Assembly (NCBI RefSeq): GCF_943372915.1
Contig: NZ_CALSAN010000021.1
Span: forward strand, 11,885 to 75,884
Direction of reading: 5' to 3'
DNA length: 64,000 nucleotides
Source: Ferrovibrio terrae_A
GTDB lineage: Bacteria > Pseudomonadota > Alphaproteobacteria > Ferrovibrionales > Ferrovibrionaceae
In this document: in pieces, positions 38,673 to 47,615 of the stretch
Numbering within the stretch: the first letter of the stretch is position 1
Layout: each line of letters opens with the position of its first letter
Notes under the pieces: generated by a model
Seen by the model: only the letters and a program-made list of their open reading frames with translations
Databases searched by the model: none
What the model was told of the DNA's origin: nothing
Made by a program: the position numbers and the translations under genes

Positions 38673-39494
38673 TCAGCCGAGCGCAACGTCCAGATAGAGC
38701 ATCACCACGAATCCGCCGAACAGGGCAGAGGTCGCGCCGCGTTCAACGCCGTGGCGATGGGTCTCGGGGATCACTTCCGACGAGATGATGAACAGCATGG
38801 CGCCTGCGGCAAAGGCCAGCGCCCAGGGCAGCAGGCCGCCGGATATCGCCAGCGCGCCAGCACCGACGACACCACCCATCGGTTCCAGTGCGCCGGTCAG
38901 CGCGGCAACCAGGAACGCGGCCTTCCGCGTATAGCCTTCGCCGCGCAAAGCCACGGCAACCGCCAGGCCTTCGGGCAGGTTCTGCAGGCCGATGCCGAAG
39001 GTGACGCCCATGCCGCTGGCGAGATCGCCACTGGCGGCACCGATCCCGACGGCAAGGCCTTCGGGAAAATTGTGCAGGGCGATGGCGATGACAAACAGCC
39101 AGACCCGGGCCAGCCGCGACGCATCGGCGCCTTCACGGCCTTTCATGCCGAAATGCTCATGCGGCGCCAGGCTGTGCGCCAGATGCATCACCAGGGCGCC
39201 GACCAGCAGGGCGGCGATCACGCCGAGGGCGGCATCGCTGCTGTTGCCCAGGCTCTGCTCGGCATGGTCGAGCGCCGGCAGCAGCAGCGAGAAGAAGGTG
39301 GCCGCCAGCATGATACCGGCGGCAAAGGCCAGCATCAGGTTGCGCGTGGTCTCTTTCAGGGTGCTGAGGAACAGCACCGGCACGGCGCCCAGCGTGGTGG
39401 CACCGAAGCCGGCCACGACACTGGCCAGCACACCGAGCATGAAGGGCGAAAGCGGGGGGACGGCGGCCGCGAGATCCATGCCCTGATGTAGCAT
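38673..39494 (-). CDS. ZIP-family metal transporter
   Basis: Membrane protein of 273 residues with about eight helices. The ZIP motif HNFPEGLAVGIGAASGD and the paired NLPEGLAVAVAL and SEVIPETHRHG segments provide the metal-binding His and Glu residues. It imports Zn, Mn or Fe. Start 39494 is tentative; ATG 39479 is equally possible. Lone leftward gene upstream of MCP1. Confidence 0.85.
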   Translation of the reverse strand: MLHQGMDLAAAVPPLSPFMLGVLASVVAGFGATTLGAVPVLFLSTLKETTRNLMLAFAAGIMLAATFFSLLLPALDHAEQSLGNSSDAALGVIAALLVGALVMHLAHSLAPHEHFGMKGREGADASRLARVWLFVIAIALHNFPEGLAVGIGAASGDLASGMGVTFGIGLQNLPEGLAVAVALRGEGYTRKAAFLVAALTGALEPMGGVVGAGALAISGGLLPWALAFAAGAMLFIISSEVIPETHRHGVERGATSALFGGFVVMLYLDVALG

Positions 39495-39534
39495 GGACGG
39501 CGCCGACCGGAACAGGGCCGTCAGCCGGACGCAA

Positions 39535-39559
39535 AACGGGGCCCGGTGAGGGCCCCGTT
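39535..39559 (-). terminator. Intrinsic terminator of the Spy-like gene
   Basis: Stem AACGGGGCCC (39535-39544) and GGGCCCCGTT (39550-39559) with a 5-base loop. Read on the minus strand a TTTT follows the stem. It lies 23 bases after the stop of the Spy/CpxP-like gene. Confidence 0.7.
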
Positions 39560-39581
39560 CCGATCTTATGGCTCGCGAGGG

Positions 39582-40088
39582 TCAGTGATGGCGCGGACCG
39601 TGGCGACCGTCCATCATGCCGTCGCCCATGCCGCCACCCTTGGCGAAGAGCTGGTCGGCGGTTTTCTTCTGCTCATCCGACAGCGAATGATACAGCGGGC
39701 GGAAGGCGGCCAGGTAACGGTCCTGCGCCGCGTTCATCTCTTTCATCATCGCACTGCGCTGTTCCAGCCGCTCCAGCACGGAAGTCGTTGCCGGCCCCTG
39801 CGCGCTGGCCTGCTGGCGCTGGGCATGGCGCTCCTGCATCGTCTTGGTGGTGGCGCGCATCTCGTCGGCGAGCTTGTCGAACAGCGGCTGCTGCTGCGCG
39901 CTCAGTTTCAGTTCCGTGCGCAGGAAGGCGATGCGACCCTCGATGAAGCGGCCGGGCGTGCGCTGTTCGGCATGCTGCATCTGCGCATGCGGCGGGGCGG
40001 GCTGTTGGGCAGGCTGGGCGAGCGCCAGGCCGCCGGCAAAGCCGGTGGCGATCACACTGGCGGCGAGAAGCAGATTGCGAGCGGACAT
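39582..40088 (-). CDS. Spy/CpxP-like periplasmic protein
   Basis: Exported protein of 168 residues: Sec signal (ARNLLLAASVIATGFAGGLALAQ), Pro/Gln-rich linker, then a helical LTxxQ-type domain (LSAQQQPLFDKLADEM and LSDEQKKTADQLF). Such proteins act as periplasmic chaperones or metal-stress sensors. ATG 40088 has AGGAG upstream. A nine-G tract (C9 on this strand) lies 65 bases before the start. It is adjacent to a metal transporter gene, a possible functional hint. Confidence 0.75.
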   Translation of the reverse strand: MSARNLLLAASVIATGFAGGLALAQPAQQPAPPHAQMQHAEQRTPGRFIEGRIAFLRTELKLSAQQQPLFDKLADEMRATTKTMQERHAQRQQASAQGPATTSVLERLEQRSAMMKEMNAAQDRYLAAFRPLYHSLSDEQKKTADQLFAKGGGMGDGMMDGRHGPRHH

Positions 40089-40152
40089 GGATAAACTCCT
40101 GCGTGGCGGGAAGGGGGCCGCCCCGGTTGTCCGGGGCGGAGGATGGTGGCAA

Positions 40153-40161
40153 GGGGGGGGG
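40153..40161 (+). repeat. Nine-base G homopolymer
   Basis: An uninterrupted run of nine G between the Spy-like gene and cheW1, within the leader/promoter region of the Spy-like gene. Such tracts can slip, changing promoter spacing, but this could equally be chance in GC-rich DNA. Confidence 0.6.
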
Positions 40162-40227
40162 CCGTCATCCATACCTATCTTCACGCAGCCGCCGCGAAAC
40201 TCCTGCGGCTGAAAATGGCGGGCCGGA

Positions 40228-40698
40228 TCAGGCCGCTTCGATCATGGCCGGCGTCTGGGCCGGAGCCTCGTCCGGCATGCGGTTGCGTGTCAGTTTCTGC
40301 AAGGCCAGCAGCGGCACCAGGCGTTCGCCCACGGTGGCAATGCCATCGACCAGGCCCGATGACCAGGCTTCGCCCTGATCGGCGCGGCTGATCTTGTCGG
40401 CCTCGATCTCGATGATGTCCGACACGCTGTCGACCAGCAGACCGAGCGGCTTGTCGTTCATCACGGCCACCACGATCACGTCCTGCGGTGTCGGCGCCGC
40501 CGTCGGCTTGCCCAGGATCGGGCGGGCATCGAACACCGGCAGCACATGGCCGCGCAGGTTTAGCACGCCGAGGCAGGCGGGATCAGTGTTGGGCAGCGGC
40601 GAGACCGGCGACCAGCCACGGATCTCCTGGATCTGCAGCAGCGGCAGCGCGTAGGTCTGGTCGCCCACATTGATCAGAAGGGCATCGTTGCGATCCAT
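40228..40698 (-). CDS. Chemotaxis coupling protein CheW, copy 1
   Basis: Couples receptors to CheA kinase; 156 residues, one CheW domain (SLH-like beta fold: DQTYALPLLQIQEIRG, NLRGHVLPVFDAR, LVDSVSDIIEI). ATG 40698 has AGGAG six bases upstream. It follows MCP2 by 13 bases and is almost identical to the CheW at 43174, with only a few residues different apart from the tails. No cheA is present in the window. Confidence 0.92.
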   Translation of the reverse strand: MDRNDALLINVGDQTYALPLLQIQEIRGWSPVSPLPNTDPACLGVLNLRGHVLPVFDARPILGKPTAAPTPQDVIVVAVMNDKPLGLLVDSVSDIIEIEADKISRADQGEAWSSGLVDGIATVGERLVPLLALQKLTRNRMPDEAPAQTPAMIEAA

Positions 40699-40711
40699 GG
40701 TCATCTCCTGC

Positions 40712-42925
40712 TCAGGCGGCCTTCGGATAGCCGCGGCTGCCGCTTTCGGTCTTGAAGAAGCTGACCAGCTGGGCGAGATGACCCGCCTGCTCGGACAGCG
40801 CCTGGGCCGAAGCCGAGGTCTCTTCCACCAGCGCACCGTTGCGTTGCGTCATCTCGTCCATGCTGCCCACGGCGGTGTTGACCTGCTCGAGGCCAGTGGC
40901 CTGTTCGCGGCTGGCAGCAGCAATTTCGGAGACAATGTCGGTCACCTTCTTCACGGCACCGACGATCTCGTTGAGGCTTTCGCCGGCCTGGCCGACCAGC
41001 TTGCCGCCCTCGCGCACCTGGCCGTTGGATGCCTGGATCAGGGCCTTGATGTCTTTCGATGCATTGGCCGAACGTTGTGCGAGTGCGCGCACCTCCTGTG
41101 CCACCACCGCGAAGCCCTTGCCCGCTTCGCCGGCACGGGCGGCTTCCACCGAAGCATTCAGTGCCAGCAGGTTGGTCTGGAAGGCGATCTCGTCGATGAG
41201 GCCGACAATGTCGCTGATCTTCGCCGCCGAGCCTTCGATCTGACTCATCGCCGTGACCACGTTGCCCATGACCGCGCCGCCCTTGTCGGCGGAATCGCGG
41301 GCCACCGCGGCCAGCTGGCTGGCGGCCTGGGCATTGTCGGCATTCTGCTTCACCGTGGCGGTGATCTGATGCATCGAGGCGGCGGTTTCTTCGATGCTGG
41401 CCGCCTGCGATTCCGTACGGCTGGCCAGATCCTGGCTGCCGGTGGAGATTTCCGACGAGGCCGCATGCACGGTCTTGGCACTTTCGCTGAGCTGGCCGGC
41501 GAAATCGGTCAGCCGCTCGGTCAGGGCATTCGCGCCGGTCTTGAGCTGGCCGAAGATGCCGGGATAGTCCTTGGTCAGGCGCCGGGTCAGGTCGCCTTCG
41601 GCGATAGCGCTGATGGTGGTGGCGATCTCGCCGGTCATGGTCTGGCACTGGTCCGACATGCTGTTGATGGCGGTGCCGAGCTGTTTGATGAAACCGCTGC
41701 GGCCGTCCAGGTCGACACGTTCAGTGAAGCCTTTGTTGCTGGCGGCCTCGACCAGGCGGATGACTTCATTTTCCAGCCGCAGCTGATCGGTGCGGTCGAC
41801 CCATTCCACTACGGTGCCGACGCGCTCGCCCACGCCGTTGATCGCGGGATTCACCGTCAGGTCAAAGGTGCGGCCGCCAACCACGATGCGACCCTGATGG
41901 GTGCCGGTCAGAGCCGCCAGCATGCGCTGCTGGTGTGCCGGGTTCTTGTGGAAGATGTCGACATTCTGGCCGACCAGCTTGTCGGCATCGAATTGCGGCA
42001 GATCCTTGCGGATGTCGCTCTGCGCGGTCCTCAGCGTATCGAGCACGGCCTTGTTGCAATAGACGATGGTGTTGCTGTTATCGGCGACCATGACATTGGC
42101 TGTCACATTGCGCAGGCCACTTTCAGACCGCGCAGCGTTCAGCAGAATGCCAACCAGTTTTTCAGTGGCGCGGGCTATGGCGCCCAATTCATCCTTGCGG
42201 GTCAGCCCGAAGATTTCCGCGTTGGTGTTGCCGCTGCCGAGCGCTTCCAGCGAACCGGTCAGCCGCTTCAATGGCCGGGTGATGGTCAGCGTGGAGATGC
42301 CCAGGCCGAGCAGCAGGGAGGCGATGATGATCACAGCGGCCAGGCCGATCAGTAGCCGCGTCTCCATCTGGATGAAGGTATCCAGCTTGGCGGAAATCTC
42401 GGCAATGCCCTGGTCGTTGCGGACAATGGCTTCGTCCAGGCTCTTGCCCAGTTCCTCGCGCAAGGTTGCATATTGCGGCTGGTTGCCGAAGTCGCGTGCC
42501 GCCGGACCGCCGCTGGCAATGGCGATGCGGCCAATCTCGCGGCGATACTTGGCTAAATCCAGCATCTGCTGCTTGCGGGCGGCAAAGGCGGCGCGGCGGT
42601 CGGCCGGTTGCGATTGTTCATATTGCGGGATGATGGCTTCGAATTCCTCCACCGCCTTGTTCAGGCGCTCGACCAGACGACGTATTTCGGCCGGATCGGT
42701 AGAGCTGTAGATGGCACGGGCTTCGGCGGCGGTGTCGCTCATTGCGCCGCTGGCCTTCAGCGCGAACATCGCGCGGTTGGCCATGCTCTGCATTTCGTTG
42801 ACGTTATCGTCATAGGTGCGCAGGGCATTCAGGCCGATCAGCGTGACACCGATCAGGCCACAGGAGAAGAGCAGCAGGATTGCGATGATCCGTGTGCCAA
42901 TCTTCAGGTTGTTGAGCATTTGCAT
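40712..42925 (-). CDS. Methyl-accepting chemotaxis protein 2 with PAS domain
   Basis: Receptor of 737 residues: TM1 near 10-32, periplasmic helical sensor, TM2 near 190, HAMP. A PAS-type segment follows (ENVTANVMVADNSNTIVYCNKAVLDTL and later), then the signalling domain (IAFQTNLLALNASVEAARAGEAGKGFAVVAQEVRALAQRSANASKDIKAL). ATG 42925 has GGGGAAG upstream. It ends RGYPKAA with no CheR pentapeptide. The PAS domain suggests redox, gas or small-ligand sensing; no cofactor site is certain. Confidence 0.9.
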   Translation of the reverse strand: MQMLNNLKIGTRIIAILLLFSCGLIGVTLIGLNALRTYDDNVNEMQSMANRAMFALKASGAMSDTAAEARAIYSSTDPAEIRRLVERLNKAVEEFEAIIPQYEQSQPADRRAAFAARKQQMLDLAKYRREIGRIAIASGGPAARDFGNQPQYATLREELGKSLDEAIVRNDQGIAEISAKLDTFIQMETRLLIGLAAVIIIASLLLGLGISTLTITRPLKRLTGSLEALGSGNTNAEIFGLTRKDELGAIARATEKLVGILLNAARSESGLRNVTANVMVADNSNTIVYCNKAVLDTLRTAQSDIRKDLPQFDADKLVGQNVDIFHKNPAHQQRMLAALTGTHQGRIVVGGRTFDLTVNPAINGVGERVGTVVEWVDRTDQLRLENEVIRLVEAASNKGFTERVDLDGRSGFIKQLGTAINSMSDQCQTMTGEIATTISAIAEGDLTRRLTKDYPGIFGQLKTGANALTERLTDFAGQLSESAKTVHAASSEISTGSQDLASRTESQAASIEETAASMHQITATVKQNADNAQAASQLAAVARDSADKGGAVMGNVVTAMSQIEGSAAKISDIVGLIDEIAFQTNLLALNASVEAARAGEAGKGFAVVAQEVRALAQRSANASKDIKALIQASNGQVREGGKLVGQAGESLNEIVGAVKKVTDIVSEIAAASREQATGLEQVNTAVGSMDEMTQRNGALVEETSASAQALSEQAGHLAQLVSFFKTESGSRGYPKAA

Positions 42926-43132
42926 CGACTTCCCCCTCTGCCCGTGATGCGGGCGCTGCATCGCGACGCCGTCAATGCGGCGCAAATGACAGGGGGATAC
43001 TCGCGGAGGGCGAGTGTATGGAAAAGTTATTTTCTGGTTCTAAGGACTTTTACGTAAATCCGCATGCGTGATTACTGCGTACCCGGCGACCGATCGGCGC
43101 CGGTACGGTCACTGAATCTGGTGAAGCCCGCG

Positions 43133-43169
43133 CCGCCGTCATGCGACCGTCTGCCGCGCATGACGGCGG
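43133..43169. repeat. 13-bp inverted repeat after cheW2
   Basis: CCGCCGTCATGCG (43133-43145), 11-base loop, CGCATGACGGCGG (43157-43169), a perfect stem four bases after the cheW2 stop. No T-run follows, so a weak terminator or an mRNA-stabilising hairpin. Confidence 0.5.
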
Positions 43170-43173
43170 TGAT

Positions 43174-43632
43174 TTATGCCGCCTCGGTCAGTGCCAGTTG
43201 GCCCGGCATGCGATTTCCGGTGAGTTTCTGCAAAGCCAGCAGCGGTACCAGGCGTTCGCCCACAGTGGCGATGCCATCGACCAGGCCCGATGACCAGGCT
43301 TCGCCCTGATCGGCGCGGCTGATCTTGTCGGCCTCGATCTCGATGATGTCCGACACGCTGTCGACCAGCAGGCCGAGCGGCTTGTCATCCATCACGGCCA
43401 CCACGATCACGTCCTGCGGTGTCGGCGCCGCCGTCGGCTTGCCCAGGATCGGGCGGGCATCGAACACCGGCAGCACATGGCCGCGCAGGTTCAGCACGCC
43501 GAGGCAGGCGGGATCGGTGTTGGGCAGCGGCGAGACCGGCGACCAGCCACGGATCTCCTGGATCTGCAGCAGCGGCAATGCATAGGTCTGGTCACCCACA
43601 TTGATCAGAAGGGAGTCAGTACGGTCGGTCAT
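43174..43632 (-). CDS. Chemotaxis coupling protein CheW, copy 2
   Basis: 152-residue CheW with the same core as copy 1 (NVGDQTYALPLLQ, RGHVLPVFDARPI). It lies three bases after MCP3, implying coexpression with that receptor. DNA identity with copy 1 continues over about 400 bases, so recent duplication or gene conversion is likely. Different tails (GQLALTEAA here, PDEAPAQTPAMIEAA in copy 1) mark the edges. Confidence 0.92.
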   Translation of the reverse strand: MTDRTDSLLINVGDQTYALPLLQIQEIRGWSPVSPLPNTDPACLGVLNLRGHVLPVFDARPILGKPTAAPTPQDVIVVAVMDDKPLGLLVDSVSDIIEIEADKISRADQGEAWSSGLVDGIATVGERLVPLLALQKLTGNRMPGQLALTEAA

Positions 43633-43635
43633 GGC

Positions 43636-45726
43636 TCAGAACTCCTGCCAGTCTTCTGCGGTTTGCTCGGATTTGGTTTGCGTCGAGGCGGTGGTTTTCA
43701 GTGTGGCAACCGGCTTGTTGGCCGGCTTGGCCGCCGCGCGGATCGGAGTGACGGTCGCGGGTTTCGCTGGCTTCACCCCCGGTGCCGCGGCCTGCGATAC
43801 CGCTTGTGCCCGGCTGCTGCCGTCGACCTTGAAGAAGCTGACCAGCTGGGCGAGCTGGCTCGCCTGCTCCGACAGTGCCTGGGCCGAGGCCGAGGTCTCT
43901 TCCACCAGAGCCCCGTTGCGCTGGGTCATCTCGTCCATCTGACTGACAGCCGTGTTGATCTGTTCCAGACCGGTGGCCTGCTCGCGCGAGGCGGCGGTGA
44001 TCTCGGCGACGATGTCCGATACCTTCTTCACCGCTGAGACGATCTCGTTGAGGCTTTCGCCGGCCTGGCCGACCAGCTTGCCGCCCTCGCGGACCTGACC
44101 GTTGGAGGCCGAGATCAGCGTCTTGATCTCGCGGCTGGCATCGGCCGAACGCTGCGCCAGAGACCGTACTTCCTGGGCGACGACGGCAAATCCCTTGCCG
44201 GCTTCGCCGGCGCGGGCCGCTTCCACCGAAGCGTTCAGCGCCAGCAGGTTGGTCTGGAAGGCGATCTCGTCGATCAGGCCGACGATGTCGCTGATCTTGG
44301 TGGCAGAGGTCTCGATCTGCCCCATCGCAGTGACCACATTGCCCATGACCACGCCACCCTTGTCGGCAGCGTCGCGGGCGACGCTGGCCAGCTGGTTGGC
44401 CGCGGCGGCATTATCGGCATTCTGCTTCACCGTGGTGGTCACTTCATGCATCGAGGCGGCGGTCTCTTCGATCGATGCCGCCTGCGATTCCGTGCGCTGC
44501 GCCAGATCCTGGCTGCCGGTCGAGATCTCGGCCGAGGCATCCTTCACCAGCATGGCGCTTTCATTCAGCCTGCTGGCAATGTCGCGCAGCTTCGCGGCCA
44601 TCGCGTTGACGCCGTCCTTAACGGTGCCGAAGATCCCGTGATACTCGCCGCGGATATCCTTGGTCAGGTCGCCCTGCGCCATGCTGCCGGTCACGGTGGC
44701 CAGCTCAGCGGTCACATCCTGCAGCATGCCGGTCAGGCCGTTCAGCCGCTGGCTGATGGTGAGCAGGAAGCCCTCCTTGTCGGCCTCGTTCAGGCGGGTG
44801 TCGAGATTGCCGGCGGCAGCCTTGTCGCAGAGCTCCGATATTTCCTCGATGGCCTTGCGTTCGCGGGCCTCGCGCGCAGACCGCTGTTCTTCTGTGGCGC
44901 GGCGCTGTTCGGCGATATCGGCCTCAGCCTTCTCGCGGGCGATCATGTTGTCCTTGAAGACCTGCACGCTGCCGGCCATCTGGCCGATCTCGTCCTTGCG
45001 GCCGGCGCCATAGACCTCGGCGCCAGTATCGCCCCTGGCCAGCACATTCATGCCATTGGCAAGTTTGGCGATGGGACGCGTGATGGTGAGGACGGAAATC
45101 GCCAGGCCGAATGCGATGGTGAGAAATGCAATGGCGCTGGACAGCCCGATCAGCAGCGGGACTTCCCGATCGCCGAAGGCATGCAGTTCGTCAACCATAG
45201 CGTTGATCGCCTTGGCGTTGCGTTCGCTGGCCTCGACAAGTTGCTCATTCACCAGCCGGCGGTTGGCGCGGTTGGCATCATTGTTGCCCTGTTCGTTGGC
45301 GGCGGCTGGACTCACCTCGGCACCGAGCCGGGCGGTTTCGCGCCGGAAGGTGATGAAGTCCTGTAGGGTTTTTTTGCGCTCCTGGAAGGCCTGCAAACGG
45401 TCCGCCTGCTGGGTCTTTTCATACAGCGGGATCAGCTTTTCCATTTCGGCCAGGTGGCCGAGGAGATTCTTGGCGAACGGCTTGGCGGCTTCAGTGTCTT
45501 TCGACATGTAGATGCCGCGCGATTCCATCACCACGGCATTGACCAGGCCATTGATTTTTTCGGCATAGAGGGCGCGGTACGCGGTATCGGTCAGGTCATC
45601 GACTTTTCCGTCGTAAGTCATGATATCGCGGACACCAATAGTGCCGACGGAGGCCAGACCGATGGCGGCGATCAAAAGCACCAGGCCAACGCGAAAGCCA
45701 ATCTTAAGGTTGTTAATTACTTGCAT
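43636..45726 (-). CDS. Methyl-accepting chemotaxis protein 3
   Basis: Receptor of 696 residues: TM1 near 11-30, helical periplasmic sensor, TM2 near 190, HAMP and signalling domain (IAFQTNLLALNASVEAARAGEAGKGFAVVAQEVRSLAQRSADASREIK). A long Ala/Pro/Lys/Thr linker follows and ends DWQEF. That terminus fits the W-x-x-F form of the CheR/CheB-binding pentapeptide, so this receptor probably recruits the methylation enzymes, unlike MCP1 and MCP2. GGAG precedes the start. Confidence 0.9.
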   Translation of the reverse strand: MQVINNLKIGFRVGLVLLIAAIGLASVGTIGVRDIMTYDGKVDDLTDTAYRALYAEKINGLVNAVVMESRGIYMSKDTEAAKPFAKNLLGHLAEMEKLIPLYEKTQQADRLQAFQERKKTLQDFITFRRETARLGAEVSPAAANEQGNNDANRANRRLVNEQLVEASERNAKAINAMVDELHAFGDREVPLLIGLSSAIAFLTIAFGLAISVLTITRPIAKLANGMNVLARGDTGAEVYGAGRKDEIGQMAGSVQVFKDNMIAREKAEADIAEQRRATEEQRSAREARERKAIEEISELCDKAAAGNLDTRLNEADKEGFLLTISQRLNGLTGMLQDVTAELATVTGSMAQGDLTKDIRGEYHGIFGTVKDGVNAMAAKLRDIASRLNESAMLVKDASAEISTGSQDLAQRTESQAASIEETAASMHEVTTTVKQNADNAAAANQLASVARDAADKGGVVMGNVVTAMGQIETSATKISDIVGLIDEIAFQTNLLALNASVEAARAGEAGKGFAVVAQEVRSLAQRSADASREIKTLISASNGQVREGGKLVGQAGESLNEIVSAVKKVSDIVAEITAASREQATGLEQINTAVSQMDEMTQRNGALVEETSASAQALSEQASQLAQLVSFFKVDGSSRAQAVSQAAAPGVKPAKPATVTPIRAAAKPANKPVATLKTTASTQTKSEQTAEDWQEF

Positions 45727-45848
45727 GACATCGCTCCGTTCGAGGGATCATCTGATCGAACGGATATGCCCGAGCCGTGGACAGGAGAGAAATTACATCC
45801 CCGTAATCCAAAGGATATTGTGCTGAATTTTCAGTAACCTGTGACTAT

Positions 45849-47312
45849 TCAGTAAGCTTCCGGCAGGTGATCGGCGCCGATGTGGTCGCTGAACTTGGTG
45901 AAGGCGCTTTCGAAATGCAGCTTGATCGTGCCAATGGGGCCGTGACGCTGCTTGCCGATGATCACTTCGGCCAGGTTGGCGATGCGGCCCATCTTGTCCA
46001 CCCATTCGACATGCTCGGGCGTGCCCTCGTTGGGCTGCTTGCGCATCTCGTAATATTCTTCTCGATACACGAACATCACCACGTCGGCGTCCTGCTCGAT
46101 GGCGCCTGATTCACGCAGGTCCGACAGCTGCGGCCGCTTGTCGTCGCGGCTTTCCACCGCGCGGCTCAGCTGGGAGAGGGCAATGACCGGCACATTCAGA
46201 TCCTTGGCCAGCGCCTTCAGCGCCTGGGTCACTTCCGAGATTTCCTGCACGCGGTTGTCGTTGCGACGCGAATTGCTGCCGCGCACCAACTGCAGGTAGT
46301 CAATGATAATCATACCGATATTATTGGTGCGCTTCAGGCGGCGGGCGCGGCTGCGCAGCAGCGAGATCGAGATCGCACCGGTGTCGTCGATATAGAAGGG
46401 CAGCTGCGCCAGTTCCTTGGAGGCGGGCACGATCTTGCGGGTGAATTCATCGTCGGTGATGTCGCCGCGCCGCAGCTTCTCCGACGGAATTTCGGTTTCT
46501 TCCGCCAGGATACGGGTGGCCAGCTGGTCGGACGACATTTCAAGGCTGAAGAAGGCGACCGGCACGCCGGCGCGGGCGGCATTGAACGCCATATTTGTGG
46601 CCAGCGAGGTTTTACCCATCGACGGGCGGCCGGCCAGGATGATCAGATCCGACGCATGCATGCCGCCCAGCATCTTGTCCATGTCGCGCAGGCCGGTGGT
46701 CACGCCCGACAGGCCGCCCTTCTTCCAGGCGGCGTCGATATTCTTGATGGATTCTCCGATCGACTCCTTGAACGAGACGAAGCCGCCTTCCGAGCTGCCT
46801 TCATCGGCCAGCTTGAACAGGCGCTGCTCGGTTTCCTCGATCTGGTGGGTGGCAGCCTCGTCGATCTTGGGATCGTAGGCGCGGTTCACCATCTCCTCGC
46901 CGATGCTGATCAGCTGGCGCCGCAGCGCCAGGTCATGGATCACCTTGGCGTAATCCTCGGCGTTGATCACCGTGGTGGCGGCGGCGGCGAGGCGGGCGAG
47001 GTAAGTGGTGCCGCCCGCCTTGATGACCACCTCGTCGCGCTCGAAATAGGCCTTCAGGGTGACCGGATTGGCGATCTCGCCGCGCTCGATCAGGGTCAGC
47101 GTCGCCTGGTAGATGCGGCGATGCGCCTCGTGGAAGAAATGCTCCGCCTGCAGGAAGCCCGACACCTTCATGGCGGCTTCGTTATTGACCAGGATGGCGC
47201 CCAGCAATTCCTGCTCGGCGTCGAGGTTGTGCGGCTGGATTCGGAAAGTGGGTTCGCTGGAGGCCGGATCGTTATTGGCAGTCGGGGCAGTAAACGAAGT
47301 CACAACGGCCAT
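45849..47312 (-). CDS. dnaB: Replicative DNA helicase DnaB
   Basis: Ring helicase for chromosome replication, 487 residues. N-terminal DnaB domain (PHNLDAEQELLGAILVNNEA), Walker A GRPSMGKTSLA, Walker B MIIIDYLQLVRGS, and the arginine-finger region SQLSRAVESRDDKRPQLSDLRESG. Standard length. Its upstream region contains DnaA-box-like sequences. Confidence 0.95.
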   Translation of the reverse strand: MAVVTSFTAPTANNDPASSEPTFRIQPHNLDAEQELLGAILVNNEAAMKVSGFLQAEHFFHEAHRRIYQATLTLIERGEIANPVTLKAYFERDEVVIKAGGTTYLARLAAAATTVINAEDYAKVIHDLALRRQLISIGEEMVNRAYDPKIDEAATHQIEETEQRLFKLADEGSSEGGFVSFKESIGESIKNIDAAWKKGGLSGVTTGLRDMDKMLGGMHASDLIILAGRPSMGKTSLATNMAFNAARAGVPVAFFSLEMSSDQLATRILAEETEIPSEKLRRGDITDDEFTRKIVPASKELAQLPFYIDDTGAISISLLRSRARRLKRTNNIGMIIIDYLQLVRGSNSRRNDNRVQEISEVTQALKALAKDLNVPVIALSQLSRAVESRDDKRPQLSDLRESGAIEQDADVVMFVYREEYYEMRKQPNEGTPEHVEWVDKMGRIANLAEVIIGKQRHGPIGTIKLHFESAFTKFSDHIGADHLPEAY

Positions 47313-47615
47313 AGTCGAAATTCTTTCCAGCCTGAGTTCTGACGATCAGTTGCGTGACGCCGCGATGACGATTCTGTTGCGTCGTTACGCTGCGGGCCGG
47401 CATTAACAGCCATGCGGCCCCACACTTCCAGTTCTCATTTCGGTTGACGCCCTATTATCCACCTAAATCTGGCTGGGGATAAGTAGCTTCGATAAGTCAG
47501 TGTGTTAGCTGCAGAAATCCACAGGGTTATCCCTTTGGGCAAACGAAAACGGGCCGGCATTTCTGCCGGCCCGAGTCGTTTTGATACGTCCTGACGCGCG
47601 AGTTTACAGCCAGGC
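47313..47615. other. 303-bp dnaB-rplI intergenic region with DnaA-box-like sites
   Basis: No gene. It holds TTATCCACC (47455-47463, 8 of 9 to TTATCCACA), GGGGATAAG (47475-47483, reverse of CTTATCCCC), AAATCCACA (47515-47523) and TTATCCCTT (47527-47535), all upstream of dnaB. The right end is the rplI terminator. The cluster may be a DnaA-controlled promoter; origin status is not supported. Confidence 0.45.
47541..47575 (-). terminator. Intrinsic terminator of the rpsF-rplI operon
   Basis: Stem GGGCCGGCA (47551-47559) and TGCCGGCCC (47564-47572) with a 4-base loop. On the minus strand GTTTTCGTTT follows. It lies about 40 bases after the rplI stop. Confidence 0.85.

Noticed and set aside
43027..43052. 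Sigma-28-like TAAA-N14-GAAAATAA upstream of MCP2 on the minus strand
   Set aside because: Only five of eight -10 positions match and spacing is one base short; chance is likely in this AT-rich patch.
47313..47615. Chromosome replication origin
   Set aside because: Only one good DnaA-like box, no AT-rich unwinding region, and no origin-associated genes other than dnaB.
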